Assembly (NCBI GenBank): GCA_016199325.1
Contig: JACQGW010000348.1
Span: 1-5,963, forward strand
DNA from: Chloroflexota bacterium
Lineage (GTDB): Bacteria; Chloroflexota; Dehalococcoidia; JACQGW01
DNA: 5,963 bases
Reading direction: 5' to 3'
A program made the position numbers and the translations under genes. Below, in pieces: positions 1 through 5,963 of this stretch. Numbering within the stretch: the first letter of the stretch is position 1; every line of letters starts with the position of its first letter. The notes below the pieces were generated by a model. The model made no database searches and had not been told where the DNA came from. It was given only the letters and a program-made list of their open reading frames with translations.

Positions 1-33
1 CAGCGAATGCCGAGAAACTTGGCAAATGACCCA

Positions 34-381
34 CTAGCGAAGCTGCCGCCAGAGGTAGAGGAGAGCCACTGCGGCCGCCGCGCCGCCTAGCACCCAGGGC
101 TGCCGGGTAAGGAGGCTGAGCGTGGCGCCCGCCGCGATCGCCAGCACCGTCCAGGCCAGAGCGGTCTGGATTGGCATGGTCGGCCCCGTGCCGATCCAGC
201 GCCTGGCCGGTCGGCGTTCATCCCCGGCAGGGCGCGGCGCCGGTTGAGGGCGCGGCTGCCGGTTCGGCGCCGGCACGGCGATGGGCAGGACAGTATCGGC
301 CTTGACGGATCGGCGGGCCCCGGCCGTTCCCGCGTACTTCCACCGCGGCGCTCGCGCCGACCGACCCCGCCCTCTGGCCAT
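34..381 (-). CDS. Small membrane protein of unknown function, last gene of the leftward operon (start uncertain)
   Basis: This is a 115-residue reading frame that I do not recognise. The C-terminal 47 residues (from internal Met69) look like a real membrane protein: two hydrophobic segments, about residues 72-90 and 96-112, separated by a short TRQ turn and ending in a basic WRQLR tail. The N-terminal 68 residues are rich in Arg, Pro and Ala and would be cytoplasmic and disordered. I chose ATG 381 because it lies 4 bases after the glycosyltransferase stop and has a GGAGGT site 11 bases upstream. However, second codon positions in residues 1-68 are unusually GC-rich, which is atypical of coding DNA. 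The true start may therefore be ATG 177, giving a 47-residue, two-helix protein with only a weak GGGG site. The membrane part is the better supported half. Its position suggests a partner of the glycosyltransferase or a membrane anchor, which is inference only. Confidence 0.45.
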   Translation of the reverse strand: MARGRGRSARAPRWKYAGTAGARRSVKADTVLPIAVPAPNRQPRPQPAPRPAGDERRPARRWIGTGPTMPIQTALAWTVLAIAAGATLSLLTRQPWVLGGAAAAVALLYLWRQLR

Positions 382-385
382 GCCC

Positions 386-1501
386 CTATCCCACCTCCAC
401 CAGCTCGTGCGCCGAGCCGCTCGCCGTGGTCCGGGCGACCCAGTCCAGGATCCGATCGCGGAAGATCGCCGTGTCGAAGTTCTCCGCCCACCGGCGGATC
501 GCCCGGGGATCGTACCGATCGGCCCGGAACGACGATAGCGATTCGGCCAGCGACTCGACCGTCGGTTCGGCGAAGAACTCGCCCGTTTCGCCCGGCAGGA
601 CCGTTTCGAGCGCGCCGCCTGCCTTGAATGCGATAACCGGACGGCCCGATGCCATCGCCTCGATGGGAGCGATGCCGAAGTCCTCCTCACCCGGAAACAG
701 GAACGCCCGGCAGGTGGCCAGCAGATGCCGTACCTCATCCCCGCCGGCGCGGCCGCGGAACTGGATCGTCGGTCCGGCCAGGCGCTCGAGCGCCGGCCGG
801 TCCCGGCCGTCTCCGACGACGACGAGTGGCACACCCAGATGGCTACAGGCGCGCACCGCCAGGTCGACGCGCTTGTACGGCACCAGACGCGAGACGATCA
901 GGAAGAATGCCCCCGGCTCGGCCGCCATGTCAAGACGACGGGTCTCGACCGGCGGATAGATCAGCTCGGCATCCCTGCGGTAGTACTTGGCGATCCGCGC
1001 GACCACCGCCTTCGAGATCCCGGCGAACGCGTCGACCCGCGTCGACGCGAGTACATCCCACACGCGGAGGCCCGTCAGCGCCGGCGCCAGGGCGGCGCGA
1101 GCGACCCGGCCGAGCCCTTCGCGTTGGACGTAGTGCGCGGTATCCCACAGGTATCGAGGCGGCGTCAGGCAGTAGTTCAGGTGAGCCGTCTCCGGGCGGG
1201 TGAGGACGCCATGGCAGAAACCGCTGCTGTTGCTCAGAACCACGTCATACTCGCTCAGGTCGAACTGCTCGAAGGCGAGCGGATAGCACGGGAGGAACGG
1301 TTGGTGGGCCCGACGGACCAGCGGTATCCGCTGGAGCCAGGACGTCCGGATGTCCCAGGCCCGGTAGGACGCCGGCATCGCGGCGGGCTCGTAGATCGAG
1401 GTGTAGATAGGCGCCTGCGGGAAGAGGTCGTGGAGCACCTCCAGCACCCGCTCGGCGCCGCCATACTGATTCAGCCAGTCGTGGACCAGGGCCACCTTCA
1501 T
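386..1501 (-). CDS. Glycosyltransferase family 4 (GT-B fold, group 1)
   Basis: This 371-residue protein has the usual length of a retaining GT4 enzyme, which transfers a sugar from a nucleotide-sugar to an acceptor at the cytoplasmic face of the membrane. The N-terminal acceptor domain opens with MKVALVHDWL and the glycine-rich loop GGAERVL (residues 14-20). The C-terminal donor domain begins near residue 198 with SRLVPYKRVD, giving the expected phosphate-contacting Arg205 and Lys210. It continues with VVVGDG (227-232) and the family signature EX7E at Glu273 and Glu281 (EDFGIAPIE). Relatives occur in exopolysaccharide, O-antigen and glycolipid loci; donor and acceptor cannot be told here. I chose ATG 1501 because it forms an ATGA overlap with the upstream stop and gives the canonical family N-terminus. 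A GTG at 1519 would add six residues, but its GGAGG sits only 1 base away. Translation is probably coupled to the upstream gene. No catalytic residue looks missing. Confidence 0.93.
   Translation of the reverse strand: MKVALVHDWLNQYGGAERVLEVLHDLFPQAPIYTSIYEPAAMPASYRAWDIRTSWLQRIPLVRRAHQPFLPCYPLAFEQFDLSEYDVVLSNSSGFCHGVLTRPETAHLNYCLTPPRYLWDTAHYVQREGLGRVARAALAPALTGLRVWDVLASTRVDAFAGISKAVVARIAKYYRRDAELIYPPVETRRLDMAAEPGAFFLIVSRLVPYKRVDLAVRACSHLGVPLVVVGDGRDRPALERLAGPTIQFRGRAGGDEVRHLLATCRAFLFPGEEDFGIAPIEAMASGRPVIAFKAGGALETVLPGETGEFFAEPTVESLAESLSSFRADRYDPRAIRRWAENFDTAIFRDRILDWVARTTASGSAHELVEVG
393..398 (-). promoter_or_regulatory. Shine-Dalgarno site for the gene starting at 381
   Basis: The minus strand reads GGAGGT here, inside the last codons of the glycosyltransferase, 11 bases before ATG 381. 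It is a full match to the core anti-Shine-Dalgarno complement at a somewhat long but usable spacing. It is the main argument for the longer form of the small membrane protein. The bases also encode the C-terminal Val-Glu-Val-Gly of the glycosyltransferase, so the match could be incidental. Confidence 0.4.
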
Positions 1502-1686
1502 CGGCGGGGAGTATACCACTCCTCCCGGAAGATGCGCCAGACAAAATACAGGACGCCGAGAGTGTGCAAGGCCGAAAGGACCAGGGCAAACTCGTAGAGC
1601 GGCCCGAGCTCCGCCGCGGCGCTCCTGGGCTCGCCGGCCAGGCCCGCCCCCGCCAGGGCTAGGACAACCGCAGTTGTGGCGACCAT
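1498..1686 (-). CDS. 62-residue small membrane protein between transporter and glycosyltransferase
   Basis: This is an unrecognised short gene with good support as a real one. Its ATG at 1686 has a strong GGAGG site 7 bases upstream, it starts inside the last codons of the transporter (28-base overlap), and its TGA overlaps the glycosyltransferase ATG as ATGA. The protein starts with a hydrophobic stretch at residues 2-17, which could be a membrane helix or a signal peptide (Ala-rich segment near 18-25). A second helix follows at about 29-51 (LGPLYEFAL through VLYFVW), then a charged tail RIFREEWYTPRR that should face the cytoplasm. There are no catalytic-looking residues. Possible roles are an accessory subunit of the transporter or a membrane anchor for the glycosyltransferase; both are guesses from position. 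Its start/stop architecture also couples translation of the flanking genes. Confidence 0.72.
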   Translation of the reverse strand: MVATTAVVLALAGAGLAGEPRSAAAELGPLYEFALVLSALHTLGVLYFVWRIFREEWYTPRR

Positions 1687-3044
1687 TTCCCTTCCTCCCT
1701 CCCCGACAGCAGATACATCAGGTAGCTGCGCTTTACCTTCGGCTCAACCATGAACAGGTACAACAGGGCTGCCACGAACAGGGCTGCGCCCATGAACTGG
1801 AAGACGGCCGCGAACTGCGCCCCTTGCTGGGTCGTGACAATGAGCGCGGCGATCACCGGCTGGGCAACCGCACTCCCCAGTTGGGCGGCCATCACGATGA
1901 CGGAGGTGCCTCGCCCAACGGCGCCGGGGGTCAGGAGCTCGGAGATGTAGGCGGCCCCAAGGGTCGAGTTATTGTTGGCGATGACGGCGAGGACGGCCAC
2001 CAGCGCAAACACCGCGTAGACGGCGAGGATCGGCATCCCCTCCTGCAGCATGGGCAACGTGAAGTTGGCCGCAGCCGCCAGAAACGCACCCATTACCCAC
2101 AATGGCGTGCGGAGCCCGCGGAACAGCACGTCGGAAATCCACCCGCTCAACAGGTAGCCGACCAACGCGCCGGCCCACGCTGCGGAGGCGATGCCCCCGG
2201 CTGCCAGAAGAGGCAGCTTGAGCTGCTGCACACCGTAGATGGGAAGCCAGGTCTGGATGCCGACCGATGCCCCTTGCACGATGAACGCGCCACCAAAGCC
2301 CAGGAGGATGCTCCGGTTGAGGAAGATGGTTCGCAGAGGCACCATGCGCTCCCCCGGCGCCAGCTCCGCCTCGGACCGAGCCCGGCTTGGATCCAGACCG
2401 TGGCCCTTCTTCTTCGCCAGCTCCTCGGCGCCGAAAATGAACTCCAGCTCAGCCCGACTCACGCGCTTGTCCAGCTCTGGACGGTCCGCCACCAGGCGGT
2501 GCACCATCCACAGCATCGGAATGCCGAGGAAGGAGACCGCGATGAAGGACCAGCGCCACGAGCCCAGGATCTGGGCGATCGGCACGACGATGAGAGGGGT
2601 GAGGATCGAACCGGCGGCGATGCCGGTGAAGACGACGGCCGACGCGCGCCCCCGCTGGTGCGAGGGGAACCAGGTCGCGATCAGCCGATAGACCGGCGTC
2701 GTTTCGAACCCGATGCCGATGCCGAAGAGCAGGTTTCGGATGAACAGCTCGTTCGCGTCCCCCACCAGGGCCATGGTCCAGGTGAAGATGGAGAAGGCGG
2801 CCACAGAGATGGTCACGGTCTTCCGGGGACCCAGCCGATCGGTGACGAAGCCGGCGAAGGGCTGGGCACCGGCAAAGCCGATGAAGAAGGCGAACATCAC
2901 CCAGCCCGTCGTCGCGTTGTCCATCGCCAGCGAGGCCGCGATCAATGGCAGCAGCACTGAGGTCTTGTTGCGGTCGATGAGGTTGACGAACCATGCGCAC
3001 CAGACCGTCGCCGCGATCTGGTGGCGTCGCTGCGATAGGAGCAT
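1659..3044 (-). CDS. MFS transporter, anion:cation symporter (ACS)-like
   Basis: This 461-residue inner-membrane carrier has about 12 predicted helices. The first contains NLIDRNKTSVLLPLI (21-35), resembling ACS family members such as the glucarate, galactonate and phthalate permeases. The MFS loop 2-3 motif GxxxDRxGxRK is at residues 65-75 (GFVTDRLGPRK). Helices 1-6 run to about residue 184. A charged cytoplasmic loop follows (about 186-238, with AKKKGHG), then helices 7-12 up to about 433, and a basic C-terminal tail. Residues 355-362 hold an unusual IANNNSTL stretch within a helix. Known ACS proteins mostly import organic anions with protons; export cannot be excluded. I chose ATG 3044 because GGAGGT lies 7 bases upstream; ATG 3059 would add five residues but has no such site. 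The gene is first in the leftward operon and is divergent from the A-PCP-TE gene, sharing its promoter region. The specific substrate is unknown. Confidence 0.92.
   Translation of the reverse strand: MLLSQRRHQIAATVWCAWFVNLIDRNKTSVLLPLIAASLAMDNATTGWVMFAFFIGFAGAQPFAGFVTDRLGPRKTVTISVAAFSIFTWTMALVGDANELFIRNLLFGIGIGFETTPVYRLIATWFPSHQRGRASAVVFTGIAAGSILTPLIVVPIAQILGSWRWSFIAVSFLGIPMLWMVHRLVADRPELDKRVSRAELEFIFGAEELAKKKGHGLDPSRARSEAELAPGERMVPLRTIFLNRSILLGFGGAFIVQGASVGIQTWLPIYGVQQLKLPLLAAGGIASAAWAGALVGYLLSGWISDVLFRGLRTPLWVMGAFLAAAANFTLPMLQEGMPILAVYAVFALVAVLAVIANNNSTLGAAYISELLTPGAVGRGTSVIVMAAQLGSAVAQPVIAALIVTTQQGAQFAAVFQFMGAALFVAALLYLFMVEPKVKRSYLMYLLSGREEGKWSPQLRLS
1694..1698 (-). promoter_or_regulatory. 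Shine-Dalgarno site for the 62-residue membrane protein
   Basis: The minus strand reads GGGGAGGGAGGAAGGGAA immediately before ATG 1686, with the GGAGG core 7 bases from the start codon. This purine-rich site lies inside the transporter's coding sequence and gives independent support that the short downstream gene is translated. Confidence 0.7.
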
Positions 3045-3051
3045 TTCCCGC

Positions 3052-3057
3052 ACCTCC
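3052..3057 (-). promoter_or_regulatory. Shine-Dalgarno site that fixes the transporter start at 3044
   Basis: The minus strand reads GGAGGT here, 7 bases before ATG 3044. The alternative ATG at 3059 overlaps this site, so the site can serve only the inner start. No purine-rich site precedes 3059. Confidence 0.75.
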
Positions 3058-3118
3058 ATTCGAGACGGACAGCATGGCCACCGTCTGCCTTTCTATTGCA
3101 CGATACCGCTCACGACTG

Positions 3119-3148
3119 TTGCCACCTTGCGCCGGCCCATTGTACAAT
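3119..3148 (+). promoter_or_regulatory. Putative sigma-70-type promoter for the A-PCP-TE gene
   Basis: TTGCCA (3119-3124, five of six matches to TTGACA) is followed after 18 bases by TACAAT (3143-3148, five of six to TATAAT). This predicts a start near 3155 and a leader of about 75 bases before ATG 3229. These are among the few AT-rich positions in a GC-rich region and lie in the only sizeable non-coding gap. No binding protein or start site is known, so this is a pattern match. Confidence 0.5.
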
Positions 3149-3167
3149 TCTACTCACGACAGCTCAA
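3139..3167 (-). promoter_or_regulatory. Putative divergent promoter for the transporter operon, sharing the -10 box
   Basis: On the minus strand TTGAGC (3167-3162, four of six to the -35 consensus) is followed after exactly 17 bases by TACAAT (3144-3139, five of six to the -10 consensus). The start would fall near 3132, giving a leader of about 90 bases before the transporter. The -10 boxes of the two directions are the two halves of the palindrome ATTGTACAAT at 3139-3148. RNA polymerase should therefore be able to bind one way or the other, but not both ways at once. Confidence 0.42.
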
Positions 3168-3228
3168 GCGGAGAGAGCTTGCCACCGAAGGCCAGCCATG
3201 CCGCAGTTCGCCGGGGGTACACACCTCG

Positions 3229-5928
3229 ATGATCAGCCATCAGCAGTACCACCAACCGGGCGCTCAGTCTGGCGCAACTGGACGCCTTCGACCCTCAAAC
3301 CCCTTTCGCGAGCTCCGGCAGGAGGACGTCGAACAGTCGGTCCCTGCACGATTCCAACAGATCGCCCTGGAATACCCCGACAGGCTTGCGCTGAAAGACG
3401 AACAGCGGGGGTACACGTACCGAGAGCTCGACGAGTACGCCAACCGCATCGCTCACGCTATCCTCGATCAGGGCATGCCGCCTCAGTCCCCGATGGCCGT
3501 CATGGTCGAGCAGGGCTTCCTGCACATCGCGGCCATTCTCGGGATCCTGAAGGCCGGTGGCATCTTCGTCGCGCTGGACCCGGCGAATCCCGCCTCTCGC
3601 ATCCAGCATATGGTGGCGGACTCTGAGGCGCGCCTGATGATAGCAGACCGCAGGAGCAGGCCGCTCGCGGCGGGACTGGCTGAGAACGTTCGGCTGGTGT
3701 CTCTTGCGGTTGAAGAGATAGACCCGTCGCTGCCATGCGTGAATCCGAATGTCACGATGGGGCCCGACGAGATCGCCTGTCTCGTGTACACCTCCGGCTC
3801 GACGGGGGTGCCAAAGGGCTCGGTGGTTCCACACCGGTATCTGTTGCGCCACGTGCTGAAATGCACCAATGCCATGCACATCTCCCATCTCGACCGAATG
3901 ACCCTGCTCAGCTCGGCCGGTGTGGGTGCTGCCGTCGGGACGATCACCGTGGCGCTGATGAACGGTGCCTGTGTTCTTCCCTTCTCAGTTCAAACAAACG
4001 GACTCCGGGCCCTGGGAGACTGGCTGGGGCGCGAGGAGGTCACCGTCTACCACTCGGTTCCGACGCTCTTTCGCCATTTTGCGCAGAACCTCGCCGAGAA
4101 CACCGTTTTCCCGAGTCTCCGTCTGATATGGCTATCCGGCGAACCCGTGCTCCGCCGGGAGGTCGACCTGTTCAAGAGCCGGTTCGCGGGGAGCGTCCTG
4201 CTGTGCAACAGTCTGGGATCCACTGAAGGCGGAGCCATCGCCGAGTACTACATCAGCCGGGAGACGCCTTTCGACGGCGCCGTTCTCCCGGTGGGGTACG
4301 AAGCCGATGGCATGCGGGTCATCGTCGTCGACGAAGAGGGAAACGAGGTTCCTCCCGGACAGATCGGGGAGATCACCGTCCGGATCCGCACCCGGGGCTA
4401 CTGGCGCAGACCCGGCCTGACGGAGGCCATCTTCCTGCACGACTCGGAAGGTGGCGACCGGCGCATCTACAAGACCGGTGACGTCGGCTACATGCTCCCC
4501 GACCGCTGCCTCGTCCATCTCGGCCGCAAGGACTCGCAGGTGAAGATCCGCGGCCACCGGATCGAGCTCGCCGAGGTCGAGATGGCCCTGATGGACCTTC
4601 CGGTCGTCCGAGAGGCCGTCGTAGCCGCCAGAAAGGACATCCTCGGCGACCCCAGGCTCGTCGCCTACGTGGTCCCGGAGGGAGGTGCCGCCCCTTCGGC
4701 GTCCACGTTGCGCCACCAGCTCGGGCAGCGCCTGCCGGACTACATGATCCCCGCCCACTTCGTCACGCTCGATACCCTGCCGATTGGCCCATCCGGCAAA
4801 GTGGACCAGCTGAGGCTGCCCGACCCGCCGGCGGATGACGGCAGAGAAGCGGATGTCGAGCCAGAGGCAGATGCCGACTCAGCGATCGAGGGGGAGATTG
4901 CGGGTCAGGTCGCGCACATCTCGAAGAGGCTGCTGGGCCTGCACCGGGTCGGTCCCGACGACAACTTCTTCGACCTCGGCGGCGACTCCCTCCTGGCGAC
5001 CAGGATGGCGCTCGAGATCGAAAAACAGTTCAAAGTGCGCCTTCCAATGGACGTCCTCTTCGACCAGCCGACCCCGGTTCGTCTGGCCGCCGCCATAGCT
5101 CTTGGCAGCCACGCCAATCTCGGCGACTGTTTGGTCCCCATCTTCGCCAGGGGCTCGCGGCCGCCCTTCTACTGCGTCCACGGTGTTCGGGGAGCCCTCG
5201 AGCACTACTGGGTGCTGGCCGGGCACCTGGGTTCGGACCAGCCGGTGTATGGACTGCGACCCCGCAGCGTGTCCGGCAACTACCCGCTCAGCTTCTCGGT
5301 CGAAGAGATGGCCTCCCACTATGTGGAGGATATCCTCGCCTTCCAGCCCGATGGCCCGTACTTCCTCGGCGGCTACTCTGCGGGCGGGGTCTTTGCCTTT
5401 GAGGTAGCTCGCCAGCTTCGGAACAAAGGGTGCGCAGTGGGTCTGGTTGCCCTGTTCGACACTGCCTGTCCCGGCCATGCCAGGCGAACGCCTGTGGTGG
5501 ACAGAGCTCGCCGGCATCTCGCCGTCATGTCGCGGCTCACTCTGCGCCAGAGGCTGAACTACCTCCGGAATCGCTTCGGCAAGCACTACTGGTCGCGACT
5601 GTTCCTGAGGTTGCTGTACCAAGCCATGGGCCGCGGCGTGCCCGTGGACAGGACGATCGAGACCCTGGACAAAGCCATCGAGTTTGCCCTGTCCAACTAC
5701 CGTCCGCATCCCTATCCCGGCCGTCTCGTCGTCTTCGCGGCTGTCGAGAACGAGGGCTTCTCCTTCGACCGCCAGAACCCGCTCGAAGGATGGAGGGCCG
5801 TCGCCGCCGAAGGCGTGCAGTTCTGCCGGGTCCCGGGGGATCATGCGAACGTCATGCAGGAGCCCCAGGTCGCTACTCTGGCTGGCGAGCTGGGTGCCTG
5901 CATCCGAATGATCCAGGACGGCGGATAG
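3229..5928 (+). CDS. Single-module NRPS-like synthetase, A-PCP-TE, without condensation domain
   Basis: This 899-residue enzyme should adenylate a carboxylic acid, load it on its own carrier and release it through a thioesterase. The adenylation domain spans about 45-530: A3 loop YTSGSTGVPKG (187-197), NSLGSTEGG (A5), YKTGD (A7), GRKDSQVKIRGHRIELAEVE (A8) and the catalytic A10 lysine in PSGKVD (Lys524). An acidic linker follows (about 530-552), then a carrier domain with DNFFDLGGDSLL (phosphopantetheine on Ser587). The C-terminal type I thioesterase (about 635-895) has GGYSAGG with Ser717, a likely Asp744 (LFDTAC) and His872 (PGDHAN). There is no condensation, epimerisation or methylation domain. 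By eye, Gly233 replaces the GrsA Asp235 that binds the alpha-amino group, so the substrate may not be a normal alpha-amino acid. ATG 3229 is the only in-frame ATG, GTG or TTG between the predicted transcription start and the first A-domain motifs, although its GGGGG site is weak (11-base spacing). It is divergent from the transporter. Confidence 0.92.
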   Translation: MISHQQYHQPGAQSGATGRLRPSNPFRELRQEDVEQSVPARFQQIALEYPDRLALKDEQRGYTYRELDEYANRIAHAILDQGMPPQSPMAVMVEQGFLHIAAILGILKAGGIFVALDPANPASRIQHMVADSEARLMIADRRSRPLAAGLAENVRLVSLAVEEIDPSLPCVNPNVTMGPDEIACLVYTSGSTGVPKGSVVPHRYLLRHVLKCTNAMHISHLDRMTLLSSAGVGAAVGTITVALMNGACVLPFSVQTNGLRALGDWLGREEVTVYHSVPTLFRHFAQNLAENTVFPSLRLIWLSGEPVLRREVDLFKSRFAGSVLLCNSLGSTEGGAIAEYYISRETPFDGAVLPVGYEADGMRVIVVDEEGNEVPPGQIGEITVRIRTRGYWRRPGLTEAIFLHDSEGGDRRIYKTGDVGYMLPDRCLVHLGRKDSQVKIRGHRIELAEVEMALMDLPVVREAVVAARKDILGDPRLVAYVVPEGGAAPSASTLRHQLGQRLPDYMIPAHFVTLDTLPIGPSGKVDQLRLPDPPADDGREADVEPEADADSAIEGEIAGQVAHISKRLLGLHRVGPDDNFFDLGGDSLLATRMALEIEKQFKVRLPMDVLFDQPTPVRLAAAIALGSHANLGDCLVPIFARGSRPPFYCVHGVRGALEHYWVLAGHLGSDQPVYGLRPRSVSGNYPLSFSVEEMASHYVEDILAFQPDGPYFLGGYSAGGVFAFEVARQLRNKGCAVGLVALFDTACPGHARRTPVVDRARRHLAVMSRLTLRQRLNYLRNRFGKHYWSRLFLRLLYQAMGRGVPVDRTIETLDKAIEFALSNYRPHPYPGRLVVFAAVENEGFSFDRQNPLEGWRAVAAEGVQFCRVPGDHANVMQEPQVATLAGELGACIRMIQDGG

Positions 5929-5963
5929 GAACTCGTAGAAATGCGGTCATGCTGAGCCGCAGC

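Larger units (their letters stand above)
3045..3228. promoter_or_regulatory. Divergent intergenic control region with short direct repeats
   Basis: This 184-base gap separates the two divergent units and holds the overlapping promoters. Two short direct repeats are visible: CTCACGAC at 3109-3116 and 3153-3160 (44 bases apart, close to four helical turns, one on each side of the shared -10 box), and TTGCCACC at 3119-3126 and 3179-3186 (60 bases apart; the first copy covers the rightward -35). They could be operator half-sites, but 8-base matches are short enough to occur by chance. No riboswitch-like fold or terminator is apparent. Confidence 0.4.

Noticed and set aside
1..34. GTG overlapping the TAG at 34-36 that could start another leftward gene
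   Set aside because: Only 11 codons remain before the window edge and there is no ribosome site. It cannot be supported.
257..275. GC-rich hairpin (TGCCGG / CCGGCA, 7-base loop) and two copies of CGGCGCCGG at 235 and 265
   Set aside because: There is no U-tract after the stem on either strand, so it is not a terminator. Such stems and repeats are expected by chance at this GC content.
725..1597. Plus-strand frame of about 290 codons opposite the glycosyltransferase
   Set aside because: It is an antisense shadow. The product is Arg-rich and low in hydrophobic residues, with no recognisable motif, while the minus-strand frame has the full GT4 signature.
1674..2960. Long plus-strand open frame of about 428 codons opposite the transporter
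   Set aside because: It is the antisense shadow of the transporter. Its product is rich in Arg, Gln, Gly and His with no hydrophobic core or motif, and open antisense frames are expected in GC-rich genes.
2713..3228. N-terminal extension of the synthetase frame upstream of 3229
   Set aside because: The frame stays open, but it runs antisense to the transporter and through the promoter region. The product upstream of Met at 3229 does not resemble any NRPS domain.
3198..3626. ATG at 3198 in another frame with a modest GAAGG upstream
   Set aside because: The resulting Arg/Pro/Gly-rich peptide overlaps the real adenylation domain and shows no motif. It is a frame shadow.
4879..5844. Minus-strand frame of about 321 codons opposite the carrier and thioesterase domains
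   Set aside because: The plus strand here carries intact carrier and thioesterase active sites. The antisense product has no domain signature.
5929..5963. ATG at 5949 after the synthetase stop, open to the window edge
   Set aside because: It has only five codons and no clear ribosome site; a neighbouring ATG at 5941 stops after four codons. No gene can be called, and no terminator is visible in these 35 bases.

Overview
The window comes from a GC-rich bacterium. All six proposed genes favour G or C at the third codon position, several start sites carry Shine-Dalgarno sequences (GGAGG-type), and the promoter-like elements are of the sigma-70 type. No marker gene fixes the phylum. A soil or sediment bacterium of a high-GC lineage is a reasonable guess and no more.

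The layout is two divergent transcription units around a short control region at about 3045-3228. Leftward (minus strand) there is a tight four-gene run: an MFS transporter of the anion:cation symporter type (1659-3044), a 62-residue membrane protein (1498-1686), a family 4 glycosyltransferase (386-1501), and a second small membrane protein (34-381, start uncertain). The first three overlap: the transporter and the 62-residue gene by 28 bases, and the 62-residue gene and the glycosyltransferase by an ATGA stop/start. The last gene starts 4 bases after the glycosyltransferase stop. Rightward there is a single 899-codon gene (3229-5928) for a one-module nonribosomal-peptide-synthetase-like enzyme with adenylation, carrier and thioesterase domains (A-PCP-TE) and no condensation domain.

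The control region has near-consensus promoter elements in both directions that share one perfectly palindromic -10 box, ATTGTACAAT (3139-3148). This would tie expression of the transporter operon to that of the synthetase. The adenylation domain appears to lack the aspartate that holds the alpha-amino group in ordinary amino-acid-activating domains. The transporter belongs to a family that usually moves organic anions. A testable reading is a small pathway in which an organic acid is imported (or its product exported), activated and tethered by A-PCP, and released or joined by the TE, with a glycosyltransferase and two small membrane proteins in the partner operon. The substrate and product cannot be read from the sequence.

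No RNA genes, CRISPR arrays, insertion sequences or convincing terminators are visible. Both transcription units may continue past the window edges.
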